Below are positions 7,572 to 16,270 of a stretch of 64,000 nt of DNA, piece by piece. Under the pieces are notes generated by a model. That model did not search any database. It had not been told where the DNA came from and saw nothing but the letters and a program-made list of their open reading frames with translations. Every line of letters begins with the position of its first letter. Position 1 is the stretch's first letter. The translations under genes were made by a program, and so were the position numbers. Origin of the DNA: Planotetraspora sp. A-T 1434 (lineage in GTDB: Bacteria; Actinomycetota; Actinomycetes; Streptosporangiales; Streptosporangiaceae); assembly GCF_025420585.1 (NCBI RefSeq), contig NZ_JAOEGB010000024.1, positions 62,001 to 126,000 on the forward strand. The letters are read 5' to 3'.

Positions 7572-9004
7572 CGGGAGCCTCCGTCCGTGCGGTTCCACCA
7601 GTCCCGGAACGACTCCTTGGGGACTCTCGGGAGGTCGCGGGTGTCCGTCCAGCCCGAGAGGGGACCGGGCAGCCGCTTGGGCACCATCGTGCGCATCTGG
7701 CCGCCGATCCGCTGGAGGCGGGCGAGCCGTCCCGACCGGTTGAAGACCCACCCGGCTGCCGCCATCCCGGCGCGCTCCGTCCACGGGTGACGGGCCCTGG
7801 CGCGCAGCTCCACCAGCACCGACGGGATGTCGATGGCCACCGGGCAGACCTCGTAGCAGGCCCCGCACAGCGAGGAGGCGTACGGGAGGGAGCGGTCGAG
7901 TTCCGTCTCCATGCCGCGCAGCAGCGGCGTCAGAATCGCCCCGATCGGCCCGGGATAGACCGAGCCGTACGCGTGGCCGCCCGCGCGCTCGTACACCGGG
8001 CAGACGTTGAGGCACGCCGAGCAGCGGATGCAGCGCAGCGCCTGCCGTCCCACCTCGTCGGCCAGAACGCCCGTCCGCCCGTTGTCGAGCAGGACGAGGT
8101 GGAAGTCCTGGCCTTCGGTCGCTCCGGTCCACATCGAGGTGTAGGGGTTCATCCGCTCGCCGGTCGAGCTCCTCGGCAGAAGCTGCAGGAACACCTCCAG
8201 ATCGCGCCATGTGGGCAGCAGCTTCTCGATCCCGACGACGCTGATCAGCGTCTCGGGGAGGGTCAGGCACATCCGGCCGTTGCCCTCGGACTCCAGGACG
8301 ACCAGCGTGCCGGTTTCGGCGATCATGAAGTTGGCCCCGGAGATCGCGACCTTGCTGGCGAGGAAGCGTTCCCGCAGGTGGAGCCGGGCGGCCTCGGCCA
8401 GCGCGGCGGGGTCGTCCGTGAGGTCGTCCGGCGCGGGGCGGCCCCAGCCGGACATGTTGTCCGCGAAGATCTCCCGGATCTCCGACCTGTTGCGGTGGAT
8501 CGCGGGGACCAGGATGTGCGAGGGCCAGTCGTCCCCGAGCTGCACGATCAGCTCGGCCAGGTCCGTCTCGTACGCGGTGATGCCCTCCTCGAGGAGGGCC
8601 TCGTTGAGCCCGATCTCCTGGGTGGCCATCGACTTGACCTTGACGACCTCGGTCTCGCCGGTCGCCTTGACGAGCCCGGCGACGATCCGGTTGGCCTCGT
8701 CCGCGTCGGCGGCCCAGTGGACGTGCCCGCCGGCCTTCGTCACGGCCTCTTCAAGCTGGATGAGGTACGTGTCGAGGTTCCGGAGCGTGTGATCCTTGAT
8801 CGCCTTGCCCGCCTGGCGGAGCTCCGCCCAGTCGGGAAGCTCGTTCACGACGCTCGCCCGCCTGGCCCGGATCGTCCGCGTCGCCTTGCGCAGGTTGAAC
8901 CTGAGCTGCGAGTTCTGTACGGCTCTCGCGGCGTTGCCGGGGAAGGTCTGCCCGCTCTTGCCGGGAGAGGCGATCCCGGGCATTCCGAGAAACGTGCGGC
9001 TCAT
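7568..9004 (-). CDS. lutB: Lactate utilisation iron-sulfur protein LutB
   Basis: 478 aa, normal for LutB. It has an N-terminal LUD-type region (about 60-290, with GANFMIAETGTLVVLESEGNGRM) and a ferredoxin-type region holding two cysteine clusters: CIRCSACLNVCPVY near residue 315 and CGACYEVCPVAIDIP near 365, which bind two [4Fe-4S] centres. The open frame extends upstream to 9235, but the ATG at 9002-9004 is chosen since it overlaps the lutA TGA and begins the family N-terminus (MSRTFLGMPGIASPGKS). It is the central electron-transfer subunit of the LutABC complex. Confidence 0.94.
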   Translation of the reverse strand: MSRTFLGMPGIASPGKSGQTFPGNAARAVQNSQLRFNLRKATRTIRARRASVVNELPDWAELRQAGKAIKDHTLRNLDTYLIQLEEAVTKAGGHVHWAADADEANRIVAGLVKATGETEVVKVKSMATQEIGLNEALLEEGITAYETDLAELIVQLGDDWPSHILVPAIHRNRSEIREIFADNMSGWGRPAPDDLTDDPAALAEAARLHLRERFLASKVAISGANFMIAETGTLVVLESEGNGRMCLTLPETLISVVGIEKLLPTWRDLEVFLQLLPRSSTGERMNPYTSMWTGATEGQDFHLVLLDNGRTGVLADEVGRQALRCIRCSACLNVCPVYERAGGHAYGSVYPGPIGAILTPLLRGMETELDRSLPYASSLCGACYEVCPVAIDIPSVLVELRARARHPWTERAGMAAAGWVFNRSGRLARLQRIGGQMRTMVPKRLPGPLSGWTDTRDLPRVPKESFRDWWNRTDGGSR

Positions 9005-9801
9005 CGGGAGCCTCCCTGCCGGTGCTCGGTGGAGGCGAGGATCTCGGCGAGGTGCATGACCCGGATGCCCGTCTTCTGCCGGTGGAGGGTGCCGCCGATG
9101 TGCATCAGGCACGAGTTGTCGGCCGCGCAGAGCACCTCGGCGCCGGTGTCGAGGACGTTGCGGACCTTGTCCGCGCACATCGCCGCCGATATATCCGGAT
9201 TTTTGACGGCAAAGGTGCCACCGAAGCCGCAGCACTCCTCGGCGCCCGGCAGTGGGACGAGCTCAAGCCCCCTGACCTGCTGAAGCAGTCTTGTGGGCCG
9301 GTCTCCCAGGTGAAGGCCGCGAAGCGAGTGACACGTCGGGTGATATGTCACCCGGTGCGGGAAATATGCCCCCACATCGGTCACACCCAGCACGTCGATC
9401 AGGAACTCGGACAGGTCGTAGACCTTGGGCGTCGTCTCGGCCGCCGCCGCCGCGAAGCCGCTCGCGCGCCCAGCCCCGGCACCGCCCCCGCCCGCCTTAC
9501 CCGCCACCACGCCGGCGGCACCGCTCCCGGCCAGCCGGGGGTACTGCTCGCGGACCATCGCGGCGCACGAGCCGGACGGGACCACGACCGCGTCGTAGTC
9601 CCGGAAGACGTCCACGAAGTGCCGTGCCAGCCGTACGCCCTCGTCGCGGTAGCCGGTGTTGACGTGCATCTGCCCGCAGCACGTTTGCGCCTCGGGGAAC
9701 TCGACGTCCACGCCGAGCCGCCGGAGCAGCGTCACGACCGCCCGCCCGGTGCCGGGAAAGAGTGTGTCGTTGACACAGGTGATGAACAGGGCGACCCGCA
9801 C
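9001..9801 (-). CDS. lutA: Lactate utilisation protein LutA (CCG domains)
   Basis: 266 aa with two CCG domains, CCGQMHVNTGY near residue 40 and CCGFGGTFAVKNPDIS near 205, the cysteine-rich motif of heterodisulfide-reductase-like subunits. A Gly/Ala-rich insert (about residues 95-120, AGKAGGGGAGAGRASG) is longer than usual and lies between the two halves. The GTG at 9799-9801 is chosen (MRVALFITCVNDTLFPGTG) with GGGAGG directly upstream; it is 18 bp from the first TGGTCAGACCA operator. First gene of lutABC, divergent from the GntR regulator at 9893. Confidence 0.93.
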   Translation of the reverse strand: MRVALFITCVNDTLFPGTGRAVVTLLRRLGVDVEFPEAQTCCGQMHVNTGYRDEGVRLARHFVDVFRDYDAVVVPSGSCAAMVREQYPRLAGSGAAGVVAGKAGGGGAGAGRASGFAAAAAETTPKVYDLSEFLIDVLGVTDVGAYFPHRVTYHPTCHSLRGLHLGDRPTRLLQQVRGLELVPLPGAEECCGFGGTFAVKNPDISAAMCADKVRNVLDTGAEVLCAADNSCLMHIGGTLHRQKTGIRVMHLAEILASTEHRQGGSR

Positions 9802-9818
9802 GTGCCCTCCCGCGTGTA

Positions 9819-9844
9819 TGGTCAGACCAAATATGGTCAGACCA
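9819..9844. promoter_or_regulatory. Twin GntR/FadR-type operators
   Basis: Two identical perfect 11-bp palindromes TGGTCAGACCA at 9819-9829 and 9834-9844, 15 bp centre to centre, sit between divergent lutA and the FadR-type gntR gene. The TGGT-N3-ACCA shape is the classic site of FCD-domain GntR regulators (PdhR/LldR/FadR group). The obvious reading is lactate-responsive repression of lutABC and autoregulation. Confidence 0.85.
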
Positions 9845-9892
9845 TACATCGAACGTCGCCATCCGCACCACGGGAGCCGAGGAGGCCCAGTC

Positions 9893-10615
9893 ATGACCGT
9901 CGATGACCGGCCCGAGCCCGGCACCGTACGGCGGAGAGCCTCCGGCCGGCCTCGCCCCCGGGCGTTCGAGGAGGTCCTCGCCCGGATCGAGGGATGGATC
10001 GCGGCCGACGGGCTCACCGTCGGCGACCGCCTCCCGGGGGAGCGCCAACTCGCCGAACAACTCCAGGTGAGCCGCTCGTCCGTCCGCGAGGCCCTGCGCG
10101 TGCTGGAGACCCTCGGTGTGGTGTCGTCCCAGGTGGGCCGGGGTCCCGACGCGGGAGCCGTACTGACCTCGCGGCCCGGCGGCGCGCTCACCGGCCTGCT
10201 GCGGCTCAACCTCGGCCTGGCCACGCTGTCCATGCGGGAGGTGATCGACACTCGGCTGATGATCGAGCAGTGGGCGGCCGGGCACGCGGCCCGCTCGCGT
10301 ACCGGGCTCGACGAGATGGCCCGCGCCCTCGCCGCCATGGACGACCCCAGCGGCCCCGAGGAGTTCGTCGAGCACGACATCGCCTTCCACGTCGCCATCG
10401 TGGAGGCGTCCGGCAACCGGCTCACCTCCGCGATCATGCGGGCGCTGCGCGACTCCGTGCAGCGTTTCGCCATCGACGCCGTCGTACGGCTGGGCGACAC
10501 CCGTGACCTGCAAGCCGACCACCGCAGGATCTACGCCGCGATCAGGGACGGCGACGCCGCCACCGCCGTCTCGGCCGTCGCCGTCCACCTCGCCCGCGCC
10601 TATCCCCCGGACTGA
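9893..10615 (+). CDS. FadR-family (FCD) GntR regulator of lactate operon
   Basis: 240 aa. An N-terminal winged HTH (residues 30-95: LPGERQLAEQLQVSRSSVREALRVLETLGVV) is followed by an all-helical FCD ligand domain (100-235) with the conserved Asp/His metal-site residues visible as DTRLMIEQWAAGHAAR, EHDIAFHVAIVEASGN and ADHRRIYAAIRDGD. The ATG at 9893 has GGAGG 8 nt upstream. It is divergent from lutABC across the twin TGGTCAGACCA sites, so it most probably represses lutABC and itself and is released by lactate (the latter by analogy with LldR). Confidence 0.88.
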   Translation: MTVDDRPEPGTVRRRASGRPRPRAFEEVLARIEGWIAADGLTVGDRLPGERQLAEQLQVSRSSVREALRVLETLGVVSSQVGRGPDAGAVLTSRPGGALTGLLRLNLGLATLSMREVIDTRLMIEQWAAGHAARSRTGLDEMARALAAMDDPSGPEEFVEHDIAFHVAIVEASGNRLTSAIMRALRDSVQRFAIDAVVRLGDTRDLQADHRRIYAAIRDGDAATAVSAVAVHLARAYPPD

Positions 10616-10632
10616 GGTCTGGCGAGGTTTGC

Positions 10633-10646
10633 TAGAACCTGTTCTA
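10633..10646. promoter_or_regulatory. KstR-like palindromic operator
   Basis: TAGAACCTGTTCTA is a perfect 14-bp palindrome and matches the mycobacterial/rhodococcal KstR consensus TnnAACnnGTTnnA at every defined base. It lies 9 bp ahead of the GTG of the F420-type oxidoreductase, where repressor binding would block transcription. Confidence 0.6.
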
Positions 10647-10655
10647 CTTGGGGGT

Positions 10656-11669
10656 GTGGCTGATGACTTGAGACTCGGGCTGAACCTCGGCTATTGGCAG
10701 CGGAACCCCGACGACGCCACCGAACTGGTTCAGGCGGCCGAACGGCTCGGCTACGAGTCGGTGTGGACGGCCGAGGCCTACGGCAGCGACGCCTTCACCC
10801 CGCTCGCCTGGTACGGCGCGCGGACGAAGACCATCAAACTCGGCACCAGCGTCGCGCAACTGTCCGCGAGACCCCCGGTCACCACCGCGATGACCGCGAT
10901 GACGCTGGACCACCTCACCGGCGGGCGCCTGCTCCTCGGCGTGGGCGCGTCCGGGCCCCAGGTCGTCGAGGGCTGGTACGGCCAGCCGTTCGCCCGGCCA
11001 CTGGCCAGGACCCGCGAGTACGTCGAGATCATGCGGAAGGTCTGGCGCCGCGAGGAGCCCGTGACCAGCCCCGGCCCGCACTACCCCCTGCCGCTCCCGG
11101 ACAGCCTCGGCAAGCCGCTCAAGCTGATCACCCACCCGCTCAGGACGGACATTCCGCTCTATCTCGGCGCGGAGGGGCCGAAGAACGTCGCGCTCGCCGC
11201 CGAGATCGCCCAGGGCTGGCTCCCGCTGTTCGCCTTTCCCGAGAAGATCGAGACGATGTACGGCGAGGCCCTGTCGGGCGCGGCGCCCGGCTTCGACATC
11301 GCCGCCATGGTCATGGTGCTGGTCACCGACGACGTCCCGGCCGCGCTGAACGTGGCGAAGATGATGCTCACGCTCTACATCGGCGGTATGGGGGCCAAGA
11401 CCCGCAATTTCCACGCGGACATCGTCGGCCGGATGGGCTACGCGGAGGACGCCGAGAAAATCCAGGCGCTCTATCTGGCCGGGCGCAAAGACGAGGCCTT
11501 CGCCGCCATCCCGGACGAACTGGCCGACGGCATCTCCCTGGTCGGCCCCATCGGGCGCATCCGCGAACGGCTCGAGCTCTGGCGCAAGAGCCCCGTCACG
11601 AACCTGCTCGTCATGGGCCCCCGCGACGAGCCGACTCTAAAAGCCATCCGCGACCTCGTCCTCGGTTAG
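10656..11669 (+). CDS. F420-dependent LLM-class oxidoreductase
   Basis: 337 aa luciferase-like TIM barrel (LGLNLGYWQRNPDDATELVQ ... GYESVWTAEAYGSDAF ... IKLGTSVAQLSARPPVTTAM ... GRLLLGVGASGPQVVEGWYG). In actinobacteria this subgroup (LLM class F420-dependent) uses reduced deazaflavin F420 rather than FMN. The GTG at 10656 is used because it starts the family N-terminus and follows GGGGG; upstream frame belongs to the gntR gene overlap. A KstR-type palindrome just upstream suggests a link to sterol/steroid or fatty-acid catabolism rather than lactate. The substrate is not predictable from sequence. Confidence 0.85.
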   Translation: MADDLRLGLNLGYWQRNPDDATELVQAAERLGYESVWTAEAYGSDAFTPLAWYGARTKTIKLGTSVAQLSARPPVTTAMTAMTLDHLTGGRLLLGVGASGPQVVEGWYGQPFARPLARTREYVEIMRKVWRREEPVTSPGPHYPLPLPDSLGKPLKLITHPLRTDIPLYLGAEGPKNVALAAEIAQGWLPLFAFPEKIETMYGEALSGAAPGFDIAAMVMVLVTDDVPAALNVAKMMLTLYIGGMGAKTRNFHADIVGRMGYAEDAEKIQALYLAGRKDEAFAAIPDELADGISLVGPIGRIRERLELWRKSPVTNLLVMGPRDEPTLKAIRDLVLG

Positions 11670-12000
11670 CCACCACCGGCCGCTCGTCGTGGGGTCGCCG
11701 GTCACCGGCTCGCTCGTCGCCGGCCACCGGTCTGTCCTGGCGGGCCACCGGCCACTGGTCACCAATCACCGGCCGGGGTAGTCGCGGGCCGCCGGTCACC
11801 GGCCTGTCCTCGCAGGTCGCCAGTCACCGGTCACCGGCCGTTGGTCACCAATCACCGGTCGGTGGGCGCCGGCCGCCAGTCGGTCGTCGCGGGTCGCCAG
11901 CCGCCGGCATGTCCTCGCAGGTCGCCAGTCACAGGCTGCTCTTGCCCCGCCGGTCATCGCCGACCGCTGGACATCGGCCCGCCAGCGTGGCCCACCCTCG
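11670..12000. repeat. GC-rich degenerate repeat cluster, no gene
   Basis: About 300 bp of repeated GGTCACCGGCC-like words. Two exact copies of TGTCCTCGCAGGTCGCCAG followed by TCAC are at 11805-11827 and 11910-11932; GGTCACCAATCACCGG occurs at 11757-11772 and 11843-11858. The open frames through it are low complexity. From 12000 to 12291 I see no gene, only an AT-richer stretch at 12125-12150 that could hold a promoter for the HNH gene. Confidence 0.6.
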
Positions 12001-12291
12001 CACCCGCCGATCTCAAGTGAACCCCCTGGCAGCCACCCACCCAGTCGTCATGTCGCTGGCCGTTTCGCGTGTCGTTCACATCTCCCCATAAGAGTTGTGG
12101 AAGTGGCAGAAATCGGCGGCCCTCATTCCCTATATACCATGAAATATCCGTGTATCCGGGAGGTTGGCGGTATCACAAACCTCGGACCTCCCCGGAACAA
12201 GTCCGTGAACGCCATCGGTTCGTGCGTTTCTCTTCTTTCCACCGCCTCCCGAACCAGCGTTTTTGTCGGTGGTGGTTGGTAGTTTTACCGT

Positions 12292-15048
12292 GTGATTGTC
12301 GAACGGCAGCAAATCCCCGAAGGGCTCGCGCGGATGACGCCCGGCCCCGGGCTCGCCGCCGTGCTGGACGGGCTGGATATCGCCCGGTTGAGCGGCTACG
12401 ACGCCGTGCTCGTGCTGCAAGCCTACGCCCGCCTCGAAGCCCACGTCCAAGCCCGCAAAGCCGCCGTCATGGCCGAAGTCGGCCTGTATGAACCGTCCCC
12501 GGGCGACATGAAGAAAATGCCCCGCCCGGACAAATACTCCGCCGACGAAATCCGCGCCGCGCTGGTATTGACCCGCCGCGCCGCCGAGCGTGAATACGTC
12601 TTCGCCTATGACCTGTCCACCCGCCTGGCTCCCGTCCGCCACGCCCTGGCGGCCGGGACCATCGACAAAGCCCGCGCCCTGGTCTTCCACGACTGGCTGG
12701 AAGGCGTCCCCGACCCCCTCGCCCACGCGGTGGCCGGCCACCTGCTCCCGAAGGCGGGGGCATGCACGACCAGCCAGCTGAAAGACAAGATCAAGACGCT
12801 GCTGGTGGCCGCCGACCCGCAGTGGGCGCGGCGCAAGTATGAGCGGGCGCTGCAACGCCGCCGCCTCGAAGGGATGCGGCACGCCGACGGCACCGCGACC
12901 ATCACCGGCCACCAACTGCCCGTGGATCAGGCGGCCGCCGCCATCGCCCGGGTGGACGCCATCGCCCAGCAGGCCAAACGCGCCGGCCTGCACGCCCCGA
13001 TCGACCACATCCGCACCGACGTCTTCCTCGGCCTGCTCGACGGCACCCTGACCGGGCTCGACGACGACGCCATCACCGCCATCCTCCTCACCAAAGCCCA
13101 CAACCCGGATCCCACCGACACCGAAGACGACTACGACCCCCACCTCAACGACAACAACCACGACAACAACCAGCCACACGACGACGCCGCCCAGCCCTAC
13201 GACGACCGGCCCAACGACAACGATCACGACGCCGGCCAGCCCCACGACAACGCCCACGACGCCGACCAGCCCCACGACGGCCAGTCCCACGACGGCCAGT
13301 CCCACGACGGCCGGTCCAATGACGACGCCGACCCTCAGGAGCCCGCGGACCCCGACAACCCTGACAGTCCCGATGGCGCCCACACCCTGGCCCGGACCCG
13401 TCACACCGATGACCCCGGCGCCCACAGCTCGCACGGCGTTCACGACCGGGCCGGAACAGGGGGCGTGGACAGCGCCGAAGCCGCCGGTGGCAGGCGAGCC
13501 GGGGATGGCACGACGGCCGCCGACGCCGACGCCGACGCCGACGGCGACGGCTCCGACGGTACGGACGGCCCCGGCGGCGTGCGGAGCGGAGGCGGCCCCG
13601 GCGGCCCGCAGGACGGGGGCGGCCTCGGCGGCGGGGAGCAGCCAGGTGGCGGGGGCGGTGAGGCTGCAGCCTCGAAGGCGGCGCAGGGTGGTGGGGTGGC
13701 CGGCCTGCTGTCGGGTGGGGCGGGGTTCGCGGCCGGGGAGGTACGGGTGCGGGTCTCCACCCTGATGCACCTGGACGACCTTCCCGCCGAGCTCGCCGGG
13801 TGGGGGCCCATCCACGCTCAGCTCGCCCGCCGCCTGGCCAAACGCCAGATCAACGGCGAATGGCGGTTCGCGATCTGCGACGACGACGGGCAACTGCTGT
13901 TCGCCGGGATCACCTCCTACCGGCCCGCCGGATGGCCCCGCCGCCCCACGACCCCAACCCGGACGCCACGACAGCAACCACCACAAAAGCAACCACCACG
14001 ACCGCAACCGCCACCGGCAGCACAACCGGCAACGGAACCGGGAGCTGAATGGGCTCCGGAACCGGCATCGGAACAAGCCGCTGGACGAGTAGCGGAACGG
14101 GCATCGGAGCAAGCGGCGGAACGATCACAGGCGCGAGCGGCGGTGCGGACGGCGCGCGGGTCGGTGCGACGGCGAGGCATCGTCGAGTTGCAGATCCCGC
14201 TCGCCCTGCTGCGCCAGTGGCACTCCGACCTCGCCGCCCTCGGCGCCGGATGGGCCTGCGTCATCACCGACATCACCCGCCAACTCGACGAGGCCATCGC
14301 CGACGGCCACACCACCGGCGCCCACACGGACAGCCACGCCGAAAAGGACACAGGCATCAACACGGGCCCCCGTGCCGGGGCCGAGGACGTCTGTGCTGAG
14401 GCCGTCGAGGCCGCCGGCCCTCCAACCGAGGACGGCCAGGCGCAGGCCGCCGAGGCCGTGAGCGAGAAGGATCAAACTTGGGGCGGGCGTCCGGTACGGG
14501 GCGGGAATGCTCGTCCTGATGGTGTGGATGAGCGGCGGCGGTTCGCGAGGGCCGGGTTGCGGCGGTGGGTACAGATCCGCGACCGCGTCTGCACCCACCC
14601 CGGCTGCCGCGCGCCCGCCACCCGGTCCGAGCTCGACCACACCCACCAGCACGGCCACGGCGGGCCCACCACCGACCGCAACCTCGGCGCCGCCTGCGCA
14701 CACGACCACGACCTCCGCGACCACGGCTGGCGCGTCATCCAACCTCGACCCGGCCACCTGATCTGGATCAGCCGCACCGGCCACCGCTACCCGGTCACAC
14801 CCCCGCCGATCATCGAACGCCTGCCCGAACCGATCATCCCGGCCACCTCGGAGACCGTCGCCACGGCTTTGGAGGACGACCTCCCGCTGCCATCAACCTG
14901 GGAATACGGCCCACCGTGGCTCGAAGAAACGCAGCCTCAACAACCGCCCGGCAGCCAGCCCAGGCCCGGCGACCAGCAAGCGCCCGATGGACAGCACCCA
15001 CCCACGACCTGTTCATCAGACCTGGAGGCGGACATCCCGCCCTTCTGA
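12292..15048 (+). CDS. Giant DUF222/HNH nuclease-like protein
   Basis: 918 aa, about twice the usual length of the DUF222-HNH (13E12 repeat) family. Residues 1-265 are the helical DUF222 domain. Residues 270-440 are an Asn/Asp/His-rich low-complexity insert with repeated HDGQS units, followed by Gly/Asp-rich and Gly-rich stretches to about 490. A second conserved block (500-560) precedes a Pro/Gln- and Glu/Ala-rich region. The HNH domain lies near 755-830 (CTHPGC, ELDHTHQHGHGG, NLGAACAHDHDLRDHGWR), with the D-H...N...H catalytic pattern and Cys pair present. The start is a GTG at 12292 without an obvious ribosome binding site. The function of this family is not established; a nuclease role is inferred from the HNH motif. 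Confidence 0.8.
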   Translation: MIVERQQIPEGLARMTPGPGLAAVLDGLDIARLSGYDAVLVLQAYARLEAHVQARKAAVMAEVGLYEPSPGDMKKMPRPDKYSADEIRAALVLTRRAAEREYVFAYDLSTRLAPVRHALAAGTIDKARALVFHDWLEGVPDPLAHAVAGHLLPKAGACTTSQLKDKIKTLLVAADPQWARRKYERALQRRRLEGMRHADGTATITGHQLPVDQAAAAIARVDAIAQQAKRAGLHAPIDHIRTDVFLGLLDGTLTGLDDDAITAILLTKAHNPDPTDTEDDYDPHLNDNNHDNNQPHDDAAQPYDDRPNDNDHDAGQPHDNAHDADQPHDGQSHDGQSHDGRSNDDADPQEPADPDNPDSPDGAHTLARTRHTDDPGAHSSHGVHDRAGTGGVDSAEAAGGRRAGDGTTAADADADADGDGSDGTDGPGGVRSGGGPGGPQDGGGLGGGEQPGGGGGEAAASKAAQGGGVAGLLSGGAGFAAGEVRVRVSTLMHLDDLPAELAGWGPIHAQLARRLAKRQINGEWRFAICDDDGQLLFAGITSYRPAGWPRRPTTPTRTPRQQPPQKQPPRPQPPPAAQPATEPGAEWAPEPASEQAAGRVAERASEQAAERSQARAAVRTARGSVRRRGIVELQIPLALLRQWHSDLAALGAGWACVITDITRQLDEAIADGHTTGAHTDSHAEKDTGINTGPRAGAEDVCAEAVEAAGPPTEDGQAQAAEAVSEKDQTWGGRPVRGGNARPDGVDERRRFARAGLRRWVQIRDRVCTHPGCRAPATRSELDHTHQHGHGGPTTDRNLGAACAHDHDLRDHGWRVIQPRPGHLIWISRTGHRYPVTPPPIIERLPEPIIPATSETVATALEDDLPLPSTWEYGPPWLEETQPQQPPGSQPRPGDQQAPDGQHPPTTCSSDLEADIPPF

Positions 15049-15286
15049 GATCAAGGGCGGACACCGCTGCATCCCTGGGGCTGGGTCGTGCCAGCAGCGG
15101 AGGATGGCTGTCTCCTCGGCGGGCGAGTCGACGGCGAATGACGGCGCAGCTTGTTGCTGGGCTATAGGAACCCGCGTGCCGTCAGCCTTCTTGCCGGTCG
15201 CTGCCTCTCGCCGATGTGACGCTCTCGATGGCCTCGGACGGTGCGACGGCCTTGGAGAGCGCAGCGGCTCACACCAAGCGGCGGGC

Positions 15287-16270
15287 TCAGACAGCGGGGT
15301 GGCCCGGCACTGTGACGGATTGGGAAGCGGCTGGAGAAAGCGAGGCGGTCACGAAGGGGGCGAGGGAGCGTCCGGCCGCCTGGGACGGTGTGGTGGCTTC
15401 GACCAGGACGGCAGTCACGAAAGGAGCGAGGGAGGGTGCGGCTGCCTCGGACACGTTCACAGGATCGATGAGGCACCCGCTCGCGAAGAGGACGTCGGCT
15501 GCCTCCTGCTGTTCGGCGAGGAACTCGTCCGAGACCGGCTCCAGCCGCCAGGGCAGCCGCTTCAGCGCTTCCTCCCAGGCGTCGACCGAGCCGCCGACTG
15601 CCTCGACTGTGAGGTGGGCGGCCTCGCGGGGGTTGGCCTGGGCCCAGGCGTCGGCCTGGCGCAGCGCCCGCACGGCGGCGGCGACGGTCTCGGGCCGGGT
15701 CTCGGCGTAGTCGCGTCGGGTGTAGAAGACCGAGCGGTTGGAGATGACGCCCGCCGTGCCGGCGAGAGTACGCGTCCGGGGCTCGGCCCGGACGAGATCG
15801 GCGCCCTCGGCGACCCAGGCGGCGATCTCGCCGGAGCGCAGCCACTCCCCCGCCTCGGGACCGGCCGGCCGGGGCGAGACGTCCCGGTACGAGAGCCCGT
15901 TCTGGGCCAGGAGCTTGGCCAGGAAGTGCGTCTGCCAGGAGCCTGCTCTGAACGCGACGGACTGTCCGCGGAGCTGGGAGACAGACCTCACCGGGCCGTC
16001 CTTCGCGACCACCAGGGCGCCATGGCCGGGGCGAGGGGCCGAGGCCGCGGCGTAGACGATCGGCAGTCCGGCCGCCTGCGCATTCAGGGGTGGGACGGAG
16101 CCGGTGCCGCCGAAGTCGATGGAGCCCTCGGCCAGCAGGCGGCCCGTCCGGGTGGGGTCGGAGTAGAAGTACAGCTCCACCGCCTCGCCCAGCTCATCGA
16201 GGACATGGTCGAGCCGCGAGACGAAGAACAGCGACGGGTTGTGGTTGTGCACGCCTATGCGGATGGTCAT
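15287..16270 (-). CDS. SsuA/NMT1-like substrate-binding protein without signal peptide
   Basis: 327 aa. It starts MTIRIGVHNHNPSLFFV and shows the periplasmic-binding-protein-2 pattern of aliphatic-sulfonate/thiamine-precursor binders (LLAEGSIDFGGTGSVPPLNAQAAGLPIVYAAAS, then KDGPVRSVSQLRGQSVAFRAGS). The ATG at 16270 has GGAG 7 nt upstream. There is no signal peptide or lipobox, so it is either a cytoplasmic family member or lacks its usual leader. The C-terminal 45 residues contain a duplicated SLAPFVTA motif from a tandem DNA duplication. No permease or ATPase gene is adjacent. The ligand is unknown. Confidence 0.7.
   Translation of the reverse strand: MTIRIGVHNHNPSLFFVSRLDHVLDELGEAVELYFYSDPTRTGRLLAEGSIDFGGTGSVPPLNAQAAGLPIVYAAASAPRPGHGALVVAKDGPVRSVSQLRGQSVAFRAGSWQTHFLAKLLAQNGLSYRDVSPRPAGPEAGEWLRSGEIAAWVAEGADLVRAEPRTRTLAGTAGVISNRSVFYTRRDYAETRPETVAAAVRALRQADAWAQANPREAAHLTVEAVGGSVDAWEEALKRLPWRLEPVSDEFLAEQQEAADVLFASGCLIDPVNVSEAAAPSLAPFVTAVLVEATTPSQAAGRSLAPFVTASLSPAASQSVTVPGHPAV

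Noticed and set aside
11757-11932. CRISPR array at the repeated words
   Set aside because: Repeat copies differ in length and spacing, no uniform spacers, no cas genes nearby.
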